Shown piece after piece: positions 1 to 7,503 of a DNA stretch of 64,000 nt (its first letter is position 1; every line of letters begins with the position of its first letter). The stretch comes from Collinsella sp. TM09-10AT (GTDB taxonomy: Bacteria; Actinomycetota; Coriobacteriia; Coriobacteriales; Coriobacteriaceae). The stretch is from contig NZ_QSOP01000002.1 in NCBI RefSeq assembly GCF_003436275.1, positions 91,725-155,724 on the forward strand, given 5' to 3'. The position numbers were made by a program, and so were the translations under genes. The notes below the pieces were generated by a model. The model was not told the origin of the DNA. It did no database searches and worked only from the letters and a program-made list of their open reading frames with translations.

Positions 1-1
1 G

Positions 2-628
2 ATCATGTTCGAGATGAAAAACGAGAACGACGAGACCGCGACCAAACACAAGAACGAGGATTTCTTTAAGAAACTCGATCACGATCGCCGCCAGAAAGGC
101 TGCGAGTATGCGGTGCTCTGCACCCTGCTGGAGCCCGAGAGTGACCTCTATAACGCGGGTATCGTCGACGTGAGTTACCGCTATGAGAAGATGTACGTGA
201 TCCGCCCGCAGTTCTTCATCCCCATGATTACGCTCCTTCGCAACGCCGCTATGGGTTCGCTTCGCTATAAGCAGGAACTGGCGGAGTACAAACAGCAGAA
301 TATCGATGTCACGAACTTCGAAGCCAAGATGGAGAAGTTCAAGGATGGCTTCTCGCGCAACTACAACCTGGCGAGCAAGCAATTCGAGTCGGCAATCAAG
401 GAGATCGATGCCGCCATTAAGCAGCTCGAGAAGACCAAGGACGACTTGCGCCGCAGCACCGAGAACCTACGCTTGGCCCACAACAAGGCCGATGAGCTTA
501 CCATTCGCAAGCTCACATGGGGCAACAAGACCATGAAGGCAGCGTTTGACGAGGCGCATGAGGCTACACCAGAGACAAACGATGAGCCAGCCGAGGCGGA
601 TTCGTATGAGGTCGAGGATGCCGAGTAA
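2..628 (+). CDS. DUF2130 family protein, C-terminal part (5' end outside window)
   Basis: The gene is cut by the left window edge; the frame is open from base 2 and ends at TAA 626-628. The roughly 208 visible residues match the conserved end of DUF2130 proteins as I know them: KNEDFFKKLDHDR, EYAVLCTLLE, YEKMYVIRPQFFIPMI and a late coiled-coil stretch (about residues 85-165) rich in Lys and Glu. The last 30 residues are acidic and probably disordered. DUF2130 proteins have a long N-terminal coiled coil and no agreed function; some family descriptions suggest a nuclease-like core, which I cannot test here. The gene converges on the helicase at 708-3389, with a hairpin at 650-683 between them. 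Family assignment is fairly secure, role unknown. Confidence 0.8.
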   Translation: MMFEMKNENDETATKHKNEDFFKKLDHDRRQKGCEYAVLCTLLEPESDLYNAGIVDVSYRYEKMYVIRPQFFIPMITLLRNAAMGSLRYKQELAEYKQQNIDVTNFEAKMEKFKDGFSRNYNLASKQFESAIKEIDAAIKQLEKTKDDLRRSTENLRLAHNKADELTIRKLTWGNKTMKAAFDEAHEATPETNDEPAEADSYEVEDAE

Positions 629-640
629 GGCATAGCGGAT

Positions 641-690
641 AGTGAAAAAGCGGGGCTGCTGGCGATGTTGCCAACAGCCCCGCTTCGTTT
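641..690 (-). terminator. Intrinsic terminator of the minus-strand helicase gene
   Basis: A 14-bp inverted repeat (650-663 with 670-683) closes a 6-nt loop. Read on the minus strand it is followed by CTTTTTCAC, and its only imperfect pair becomes a G-U wobble on that strand. It therefore fits the helicase transcript best, though it may also stop the convergent DUF2130 transcript. Confidence 0.75.
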
Positions 691-707
691 CGTCCCAATA
701 TGCTTGG

Positions 708-3389
708 CTAATCCTCGAGCAAATCCTCGATAAAACCGACGCGGTAGTTCTTGAAGATGACCTCGCCACCGTCTTGCGTGGCGTCCAGATCGACATCGCC
801 CATGATGCCAAAATCGTGGTCGCCATCCTCGTCAGCAAAGATCTGGTGCACGTGCCATACGTGCGCGGTCTTCTCGTCGGACTCGTCGATGGAAAACATC
901 GCGGCGCTGCGGGCATCTCCGTCGGTGAGGATTTCCTCGTGCTGCTCGTGGTAAGCGTCGAGTGCTTTTTGCCAGCGGATCTCGCTCATGCCCCAGTCGT
1001 CGTCGAGCTCGCCCAGGTCGCGAACGTGCTCGCGGGCGGCAAGGGTCACGCGGCGGAAGAGCGCGTTGCGCACCAACAGCGTGCAGCCGCGGCGGTCCGC
1101 CACGACCTCGTCGATGCCCTGCGGCGGCGCAGCATCGAGGGCTGCCGGGTTGCCGGCGTTCTCCCACTCGTCCACCAGGCTCGAGTCCACCGAGCGCACC
1201 ACAAAGCCGAGCCACGAGATAATGTCGCGCAGACGCTCGTCGCGCTTCTCGATGGGCACGGTGCGGTCGAGCGAACGGTAGGCCTCTGCCAGGTAACGCA
1301 GCAAAATGCCCTCGGAACGGGCGATGCCGAGCTTTTGAATGTAACCCTTAAAATCGCTCGCGCTTTCCAGCATATCGCGCAGGACGCTTTTGGGAGAGAG
1401 CTGGTAGTCGTTTGCCCAGGGCACTTCCTGGCAGTACTTGTCGAAGGCGGCGTCGAGCAAGTCCTCGAGCGGTTTTTCGTAGGTGACATCCTGGATGCGC
1501 TCCAGGCGTTCCTCATATTCGACGCCGTCAGCCTTCATTTCGGCCATCGCGCGGTCGCGCGCTGCGCGCTCCTGAGCGCGCAGCACCTGCTTGGGATCCT
1601 CGAGCGTTGCCTCGACCATCGAGATCAGGTCCATGGTATAGGTCTCGCTCTCGGGATCGAGCAGCTCCAACGCGGCAAGCAAAAACGGCGAGAGCGGCTG
1701 GTCGAGCGCAAAGTCCTCGGGCAGGTCGACCGTCAGTGCGTAGTCGATGTCCGGCGCGGCGTCAGCCGGAGCGTCGGGTGCGGGCGGCACCTCGGTGCGC
1801 ACGACGACGCCGGAATCGATGAGCGTGGCGAAGATCTCGTCGGCACGAACCTCGAGCTTAGCCTTTTCCTCGGGGGTCTGCAGGCTCGTCTCGATGAGGT
1901 CGTGTACGCGGGCTCGGGCATCGCCACCCTGCTCGACCACGCTAATCACCATGGAGTGCGTGATGCGCAGGCGCGGCTTGAGTGTCTCGGGCTGCGTCTC
2001 GATCAGGCGCTCGAACGTCTGCTTGTTCCAGGTGACAAAGCCCTCGGGGGCCTTCTTCTTTTTAATCTTGCGGAGCTTTTTGGGGTCGTCGCCCGCCTTG
2101 GCCATAAGCTTGGCATTCTCGATCTCGTGCTCGGGTGCCTCGGCGATGACCATGCCCTCGGTATCGAAGCCCGAGCGGCCGGCACGACCGGCAATCTGAT
2201 GGAACTCGCGGGCGCGCAGACGACGCATCTTATAGCCATCGAACTTGGTGAGCGCGGTGAGCACCACGGTGTGGATGGGCACGTTGATACCGACGCCGAG
2301 CGTATCGGTGCCGCAGATGACGGGTAGCAGGCCCTGCTGCGCCAAGCGCTCGACCAGCAGGCGGTAGCGCGGCAACATGCCAGCATGGTGCACGCCGACG
2401 CCGCATCCGAGCAAGCGCTTGAGGATTTTGCCGAAGGCCGTCGAGAAGCTCGTGCCCTTGGCCGCCTCCTTGATGGCCTCGCGCTGCTCCTTGTTGGCAA
2501 TGCCAAAATTGGCGAGCGACTGTGCCGTCGCAAGTGCGGCATCCTGGCTAAAGTGCACGATATAGAGTGGGGCCTCGTCGCGGCGCATGGCGAGCTCGAC
2601 CGTGCCCTCGAGGGAGGTCGTCACATAGTCGTAACTCAGCGGAACAGGACGCGGGGCGTCGACGACCAAGTCGCAAGCAGCGCCGGTGTGCTCCTCGAGT
2701 GAGGCGGCGATGGCAGTGACATCGCCGAGCGTGGCGCTCATGAGCATGAATTGCGTGTGAGGCAGGGTGAGCAGCGGCACCTGCCAGGCCCAACCGCGAT
2801 CGGGGTCGGCAAAGTAGTGGAACTCGTCCATGGCGACGCAGCCAACATCGGCATCTTCGCCCTCGCGTAGTGCGTCGTTGGCGAGGATTTCTGCCGTACA
2901 GCAGATGACGGGCGCCTTGGTGTTGATATGCGTGTCGCCGGTGATCATACCGACGTTATCGCGGCCGAGCACCTGCACAAGGTCGAAAAACTTCTCGCTG
3001 ACCAGAGCCTTGATGGGGGCCGTGTAATAGCAGCGTTTGCCCTGTGCCATGCCCATAAAGAGCATGCCCAGCGCGACAAGCGACTTGCCCGATCCGGTCG
3101 GCGTGCCCAGAATGACGTGATCGCCGGCGGCTAGATCCATGAGGGCCTCTTCCTGGTGGTCCCACAGCTCAATACCGCGATCGCTCGTCCATTCAAAGAA
3201 GCGCTCGAAGGCCTGGTCGGGCGTGAGCCACGGTTCGGGCTCGCTGCCGTCCTCGGGCTCCCACCAGGTGGGGGAGAGCGCACCGAGTGAGCCGAATTCG
3301 GCTTCGGTTCCCGTGCCGCCCGAGAATGAACTGGCGGCTCCGGCACCGGGGACGGTGCTGGCGGCGATATCTGTCGTGGTCTGTGCCAT
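708..3389 (-). CDS. Ski2-like DEAD/DEAH-box helicase with DUF3516 C-terminal region
   Basis: A superfamily 2 ATP-dependent helicase of 893 residues. Motifs in order: Walker A GTPTGSGKS (95-103), APIKALVSEK (motif Ia), DEFHYF (motif II, DEFH variant), SATLGD (motif III), HHAGMLPRYR, GTDTLGVGINVP and QIAGRAGRSG (motifs V-VI). The DEFH box and the HHAGMLP block are typical of the Ski2/Mtr4-like branch, which usually acts on RNA. The C-terminal 450 residues carry no helicase motif and match the actinobacterial DUF3516 extension. The first 50 residues are Gly/Ala/Ser-rich and probably disordered. ATG 3389 is preceded by a GAGAG-type ribosome site. The transcript ends at the hairpin at 650-683. RNA turnover is a family inference; substrate unknown. 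Confidence 0.85.
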   Translation of the reverse strand: MAQTTTDIAASTVPGAGAASSFSGGTGTEAEFGSLGALSPTWWEPEDGSEPEPWLTPDQAFERFFEWTSDRGIELWDHQEEALMDLAAGDHVILGTPTGSGKSLVALGMLFMGMAQGKRCYYTAPIKALVSEKFFDLVQVLGRDNVGMITGDTHINTKAPVICCTAEILANDALREGEDADVGCVAMDEFHYFADPDRGWAWQVPLLTLPHTQFMLMSATLGDVTAIAASLEEHTGAACDLVVDAPRPVPLSYDYVTTSLEGTVELAMRRDEAPLYIVHFSQDAALATAQSLANFGIANKEQREAIKEAAKGTSFSTAFGKILKRLLGCGVGVHHAGMLPRYRLLVERLAQQGLLPVICGTDTLGVGINVPIHTVVLTALTKFDGYKMRRLRAREFHQIAGRAGRSGFDTEGMVIAEAPEHEIENAKLMAKAGDDPKKLRKIKKKKAPEGFVTWNKQTFERLIETQPETLKPRLRITHSMVISVVEQGGDARARVHDLIETSLQTPEEKAKLEVRADEIFATLIDSGVVVRTEVPPAPDAPADAAPDIDYALTVDLPEDFALDQPLSPFLLAALELLDPESETYTMDLISMVEATLEDPKQVLRAQERAARDRAMAEMKADGVEYEERLERIQDVTYEKPLEDLLDAAFDKYCQEVPWANDYQLSPKSVLRDMLESASDFKGYIQKLGIARSEGILLRYLAEAYRSLDRTVPIEKRDERLRDIISWLGFVVRSVDSSLVDEWENAGNPAALDAAPPQGIDEVVADRRGCTLLVRNALFRRVTLAAREHVRDLGELDDDWGMSEIRWQKALDAYHEQHEEILTDGDARSAAMFSIDESDEKTAHVWHVHQIFADEDGDHDFGIMGDVDLDATQDGGEVIFKNYRVGFIEDLLED

Positions 3390-3698
3390 GTGTTTGCTTT
3401 CTCTCGCGATTGTCCGCCAACTATTATGGCGTAGCGTCGCATCGATGCGTTCGCAGGCAAGAAAATGCAGGAAATGGGCGTTCTGCCCAGCCGTTTAGTG
3501 TAGTCGCTAGCCAAGTGAGTAGACTTTTTGCGATATTGCGAGCACATGACTTTTGCGCAAGGGTTCTACCTGCGGTTTTATGTTTCGCTATGCGGGCTGT
3601 GCCTGGCTATTGCAAAAAAGTCTACTCACTTAGGTTTGAGGGCCGTTCGCTGGCGCCAATTTGCGCTTGTTTGCCGACGCCGCGACCATCAGAAGCCC
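3390..3698. other. Non-coding gap holding a widely spaced inverted repeat
   Basis: These 309 bases separate the helicase start from the trmB stop (both minus strand). I see no convincing gene. The main content is an inverted repeat with arms at 3513-3531 and 3612-3631 that differ by one extra A; both arms contain AGTAGAC/GTCTACT next to a T or A run. The 80 nt between the arms include the short palindrome TTTTGCGCAA. The helicase promoter must lie in the left part, but I cannot pick out clear -35 and -10 boxes. Confidence 0.6.
3513..3631. repeat. 19-bp inverted repeat with 80-nt spacer
   Basis: Left arm 3513-3531 and right arm 3612-3631 are reverse complements apart from one additional A in the right arm. 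The shared core is AAGTGAGTAGACTTTTTGC. Arms this far apart are long for a terminator, and each one ends in an A/T run. It may be a small mobile-like repeat (MITE remnant) or two sites for one DNA-binding protein. I did not notice the arm sequence elsewhere in the window. Confidence 0.7.
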
Positions 3699-4538
3699 CT
3701 AGGACTCTTGCGGCAGGCGCTTCTTGCCTTTGCGGGCGCGGTTTCTAAAGTTCTCGACGGCCTCTTCCATGCCCAGAGGTACATAGGTGAGCTCATCGAG
3801 GTTTTCGGGCAGGTAGCAGGCAAGGCTTTGCTCCTGCGCGCGGCCCGCCGCGAGCTGTTCATTGCTGGGCTGCGCGCCGGGTGTGGCGCAAATGCCATAG
3901 ACGACGGCACCCATCTCGCGCGTGCGGCATTCGTACTCGGTCTCGGGATGCTCGGGATGGTCGCGGCGGACGTCGTCGCTTACCCAAAGCGTGTCGTAGC
4001 CGGCCGCGGCAAACTGCCCCAGGGCGTAGTCGCGCAATGGCTTACTGTCGGTTCGCAGTGTGACGGTGGCGCCGGCTGAAAAGAGCGGGCGGTAGAGCAT
4101 CAGATGGTCGACATGGACGAGTCGTTTTTTGGCGTACTTGGCCTTGGGCTGCGGCGTGGGAAAGTTAATGGTAATGGCATCGAGCTCGCCTGCGGCAAAC
4201 AGCTGCGGCAGCGATGCGGCGCCTCGGGGCAGGACGAGTGCGTTGGACAGCTCCTGCTCGCAGATTTTCTGTGCGGCATAGGCGATGCAGATGGGCTCCT
4301 GGTCCATACCGATAAAGAGGGTGTTTGGCTCGTGGGCCGCGCGCTCTACAAGGTACGTTCCCTTGCCACAGCCAAGATCCAGGTGAAGGTGTTCGAAGGG
4401 CTTGCTGCCAACTGGCGCGCAAGCCTCGCGCCAATCTCCGGCATAGGCCTCGGGGTTCGTCTCAATCGCATCGGCGTAGCGCTCCAGGCGCTCCTCGAGC
4501 ACAAAGTTCTTAGGCGTGCGAACGTGGACGGCTCCCAT
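3699..4538 (-). CDS. trmB: tRNA (guanine-N7)-methyltransferase TrmB
   Basis: Uses S-adenosylmethionine to form m7G at position 46 in the variable loop of tRNAs. SAM motif I LDLGCGKG is at 53-60, the acidic post-I residue lies in IGMDQ, and the late TEYECRTREMG block fits the TrmB T-x-Y-E signature. The usual NFPDPWPK motif is present only as NFPTPQPKAK (125-134), so both the Asp and the Trp of that motif are replaced. The protein (279 aa) is longer than the common 210-240 aa because of a C-terminal tail rich in Glu and Arg/Lys. ATG 4538 has AAGGAGC seven bases upstream. The next gene upstream on the same strand encodes another tRNA-type methyltransferase. Family call is secure; the motif change is odd. 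Confidence 0.85.
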   Translation of the reverse strand: MGAVHVRTPKNFVLEERLERYADAIETNPEAYAGDWREACAPVGSKPFEHLHLDLGCGKGTYLVERAAHEPNTLFIGMDQEPICIAYAAQKICEQELSNALVLPRGAASLPQLFAAGELDAITINFPTPQPKAKYAKKRLVHVDHLMLYRPLFSAGATVTLRTDSKPLRDYALGQFAAAGYDTLWVSDDVRRDHPEHPETEYECRTREMGAVVYGICATPGAQPSNEQLAAGRAQEQSLACYLPENLDELTYVPLGMEEAVENFRNRARKGKKRLPQES

Positions 4539-4656
4539 GAGGCTCCTTGATCATGAGTATGGAACGCATGGCAGCACGTTCCATCAATGGGTTGAAAAGG
4601 GTGGGGCATAGCTTGCCCGAAAGTTGCGGTGCGGCTCGGCGGCAAGTCGCCGATGC

Positions 4657-5529
4657 CTACAGGCGCTTGAGAATCACGTAACGGTTGAGCTCGCCGCTGC
4701 GACCGTCGGCATGGAAGCGCTCAAGCTCGCGCACGGGGACCTCGCCGCTCTTGTAGAATGTGCGCACGCCGCGCACCAGGTCGGTGATCTGCTGATCGTC
4801 AAAGTGATGGCAATAGCGGTAGGCGTGGCGGTCGTTTTGCCAGCCAATGAGGTGGTCGCCGGCTTCAAACTGCGCGGAATCGTAACTTTCAAACGGCGGG
4901 GTGAGCTCGGCGCGGGCTTCGGCGCGAACGGCCTTGCGCGCCATGCGCTCGTCGTTCATAAACTCCCAAAAGCTGATGGCGATGATGCCGCCTGGGCGCG
5001 TCTGGCGCACCAGGGCGTCGAGCACGCGTACGCGGTACTCGCACGACGGCACGTGGTGCATAAAGCCAAAGCAGACCGAGATGTCGGCGAGCGGGGCGTC
5101 GAAAAGCACGTCGGGTGTCTCGGCGGGGTTGAGCTTCATGAGGGCATCGAGTACGTCGAGTTCCTGGAAGTGCAGGTTGGGAATGCGCAGGGCGTGACCG
5201 TGCGCATCGATAGCCAAATCCTGACACGAGTCAACACCATAGAACTCAAACGGGCAACTGGCGTCTGCCGAGGGGTTTGCGCCGTCGACGCCCTTGGCGG
5301 AAAGTGCGCCGCCGGCGGCAAAGTTCTCGAATCGCATGTTGCCGCAGGCAAGATCGAAGACGCGGACGGGATGCTCGATCGTGGCGACGTCGAGCTGCTC
5401 GAGCGCTATGTCCATGGTGCGTACCCAGCCGGGCCACGGTGCCTGGCGCGTATCGGAGAAGGAGGCGGAGTGCTCGCGATAGAACGTATTGTTGAGCTGA
5501 ATGAGCGATGAGGCGAAATCGCGGTTCAC
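4657..5529 (-). CDS. Trm9/ALKBH8-like tRNA wobble-uridine methyltransferase (predicted)
   Basis: Class I SAM methyltransferase of about 290 aa. SAM motif I is VFDLACGN (57-64), followed by YGVD and a DVLDAL segment. Three features resemble Trm9 and the ALKBH8 methyltransferase domain rather than generic enzymes: FSDTRQAPWP (24-33, eukaryotic FSxTRxxPWP), HHVPSCEYR before RPGG (158 on), and a C-terminal YRYCHHF...LV block ending in YVILKRL. Trm9 methylates cm5U34 to mcm5U34 in tRNA; Elp3, which makes cm5U34, is encoded at 7504-9411. I chose GTG 5529 because GGAGGG lies 11 nt upstream; in-frame codons further out extend to 5664 but lack a good site and run into a low-similarity region. The methyltransferase fold is certain; the Trm9-like role is inference from motifs and context. 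Confidence 0.7.
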   Translation of the reverse strand: MNRDFASSLIQLNNTFYREHSASFSDTRQAPWPGWVRTMDIALEQLDVATIEHPVRVFDLACGNMRFENFAAGGALSAKGVDGANPSADASCPFEFYGVDSCQDLAIDAHGHALRIPNLHFQELDVLDALMKLNPAETPDVLFDAPLADISVCFGFMHHVPSCEYRVRVLDALVRQTRPGGIIAISFWEFMNDERMARKAVRAEARAELTPPFESYDSAQFEAGDHLIGWQNDRHAYRYCHHFDDQQITDLVRGVRTFYKSGEVPVRELERFHADGRSGELNRYVILKRL

Positions 5530-5796
5530 GGCGCGGAACTCCCTCCGTTGGCGGTGCGGAATAAACAGTACGACCATACTACCGTTAACGCCGCAACGGG
5601 GACAACCGAGCTGCGGGTCATTGCTTTGTTTGGACACATTTCCGCAGCTCATATATGCCCGCAACCGCCGGTTGTCAAAAATCTCACTAGAATAGGTGGC
5701 ATGCTTTTGGCGGTGGCGGATAGATTTTTAACTGTGCAAGGCGCCTTAAGAACAAAAACGGTCCGGCGGCACGGCTGGCATCGCATGGGAGGAACC

Positions 5797-6510
5797 ATGA
5801 ATGTAGAAACTGCGCAGCGGCTCGCCGACCTTCGTCGCAGCAAGGGTTTTAGCCAAGAAGGGCTGGCGCGAAAGCTGGGGCTGTCGCGCCAGGCGGTCAG
5901 TAAATGGGAGCGTGCGGAGAGCTCGCCCGATACCGAGAACCTGATCTCGCTCGCAAAACTCTATGGCGTGAGTTTGGATGAGCTCCTTAATCCGAGCGAT
6001 GAGATCGAGGACGATATCGAGTTTGAGAACGAGGACCGCGCCCGTCAGCGCGAGGCCGAGGCAGCGGAGCGCGCCCGTACCCATGAGGCAGCGGCACGTG
6101 CTACCGAGGCGGCAACACAGGCGAGTGATGCCGCCGCCAAGGCGGCGCAAGCGGCAAGCTGGAGCGCGCAGGCCGCCAATGCCGCTACGGCGCAGGTGAC
6201 GAGTGGCGGCGCAGCTGGCTCGACTCCGGTGAAAGGTCCGTTCCAGTCGTTTCCGTATTGGGCCGTGTGCTGGCTGCTGTTCTTTTTGCTGATGTTCCTG
6301 TTTGGTGGCTCCTTTGCCGCGCTGATCTTCTTTACAATCCCCATCTATCACTGGGTGGCGCGTGCGCTCGATGGCGATTGGGCACGCGGGGATATTCAGG
6401 TTGGTCCGGCGCCGGAGGCGGCTAAGGCTCAGGATGTTTCCGCTGCGGTTGATACTGACGTGGCTTCCTCGACCGCCGCTGAGCCGAGCGCCAAAGAAGG
6501 TGATGAATGA
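5797..6510 (+). CDS. Membrane-anchored XRE-family HTH regulator
   Basis: Residues 1-65 are a textbook HTH_3 domain (RLADLRRSKGFSQEGLARKL then LSRQAVSKWERAESSPD) typical of Cro/CI-like repressors. Residues 70-145 form a long Ala/Glu/Gln-rich, probably helical segment. Residues 149-192 hold one long or two short hydrophobic stretches (WAVCWLLFFLLMFLF, then FAALIFFTIPIYHWV), so the protein is probably tethered to the membrane with its HTH in the cytoplasm. The tail is acidic. ATG 5797 has GGGAGG just upstream. The stop overlaps the start of the DUF4097 gene (ATGA), so the two are translationally coupled, and the pair likely forms a sensor-regulator unit for the envelope. The signal is unknown. 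Confidence 0.8.
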   Translation: MNVETAQRLADLRRSKGFSQEGLARKLGLSRQAVSKWERAESSPDTENLISLAKLYGVSLDELLNPSDEIEDDIEFENEDRARQREAEAAERARTHEAAARATEAATQASDAAAKAAQAASWSAQAANAATAQVTSGGAAGSTPVKGPFQSFPYWAVCWLLFFLLMFLFGGSFAALIFFTIPIYHWVARALDGDWARGDIQVGPAPEAAKAQDVSAAVDTDVASSTAAEPSAKEGDE

Positions 6511-7406
6511 TGAAGCTCTCGCATGAGTCCAAGGTCCGCCTGGGCGTCGGTATCGGAGCGTTCGTGCTCATCATCGGGCTTATCTTTGGCACTTCGCGGA
6601 TATTGTTTCATTTTGATGGCCCGTGGGATCTCGGCGATATTGCATCCGGTTTGTCCGGTATGGACGATGTGGTTGACGGGGACGATTCTTTGGATGGCGG
6701 TAACTATTCCGCTCAGTCTCGGCAGCTTTCGAGCGAAACGTTTGATGCCGACTCATTCCAGTCCCTTGACCTGGATGTGACATCGGGTGAGGTTGAGATC
6801 AAGTGCGTTTCCGGCGGGCAGGTGCGTGTCATCGAGAGCGGTCGTGTTGCAAAGGGGGTAGCTACCTACGATGCTGCCACTCAGAATCTGGCCGAGGTTA
6901 AGGGTTCTGCGCTCAAGATTCGCCAGTTCGATTGCGATGACGAGCGCGCCATTGACCGCACGGTTACCGTCGAACTGCCGCGCGAAGTTGCCGATAACAT
7001 GGTGGGCATTACAGCGAATGTAGGATCGGGCGATCTGACGGTCACGGACATTGCGTGTCATGACCTCAACTTGACTTTGGACTCGGGAGACATCGAGTTT
7101 GCGGGCACCGTAACCGACACCTTGGATGCCGAGGTCGGTTCGGGCGATGTGGCGTTCGAGCTCTACCAGGCCCCCGCGAAGTCGATGGACGTAAGCGTGG
7201 GTTCGGGCGATGTGGAGATATCGGTTCCGAACTCTACGGGCTTTAAGGCGAGCCTCACCGTGGGCAGCGGTGACTTTGAGAGCGATTTCCTTCCGCTTGG
7301 CTACGATGGCGAGACCATATTGAATGCTGAATTCGACAACGGTGACAAGTCTGCAACGTATCGTTTTAAGGTCGGTTCGGGCGACATGTCGTTCGAATCG
7401 GTGTGA
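6507..7406 (+). CDS. DUF4097-type beta-repeat protein with N-terminal membrane anchor
   Basis: A 299-aa protein with one hydrophobic segment near residues 11-33 (GIGAFVLIIGLIFGTSRIL), followed by an extracellular-looking region. From about residue 165 it has six evenly spaced GSGD- or DSGD-type repeats (VGSGDLTV, LDSGDIEF, VGSGDVAF, VGSGDVEI, VGSGDFES, VGSGDMSF), the hallmark of DUF4097 parallel beta-solenoid proteins. These often sit beside membrane-linked regulators such as PspC or LiaF-like proteins in envelope-stress loci. It overlaps the HTH gene by four bases and is followed by a terminator at 7454-7489, closing a two-gene operon. A second ATG three bases later (6510) is an equal start candidate. 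Exact function unknown. Confidence 0.8.
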   Translation: MMKLSHESKVRLGVGIGAFVLIIGLIFGTSRILFHFDGPWDLGDIASGLSGMDDVVDGDDSLDGGNYSAQSRQLSSETFDADSFQSLDLDVTSGEVEIKCVSGGQVRVIESGRVAKGVATYDAATQNLAEVKGSALKIRQFDCDDERAIDRTVTVELPREVADNMVGITANVGSGDLTVTDIACHDLNLTLDSGDIEFAGTVTDTLDAEVGSGDVAFELYQAPAKSMDVSVGSGDVEISVPNSTGFKASLTVGSGDFESDFLPLGYDGETILNAEFDNGDKSATYRFKVGSGDMSFESV

Positions 7407-7450
7407 CATGCGGTTTTCGGAGATCGGTGCATATAGGCATGCTCTTTGAT

Positions 7451-7492
7451 GGAGGCGCCGGGGCCGTGACTGGCTCCGGCGCCTTTGCCTTT
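7451..7492 (+). terminator. Terminator of the HTH-DUF4097 operon
   Basis: GGCGCCGG (7454-7461) pairs with CCGGCGCC (7476-7483), and the right arm is followed by TTTGCCTTT. It lies just upstream of the elp3 start, so it separates the two transcription units. Confidence 0.7.
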
Positions 7493-7503
7493 ACAATGGG
7501 GGC

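Noticed and set aside
642..2327. Open frame of 561 codons on the plus strand
   Set aside because: It lies wholly antisense to the DUF3516 helicase, whose motifs are complete. The translation has no domain and shows the Val/Leu/His/Arg-rich look of reversed high-GC coding DNA.
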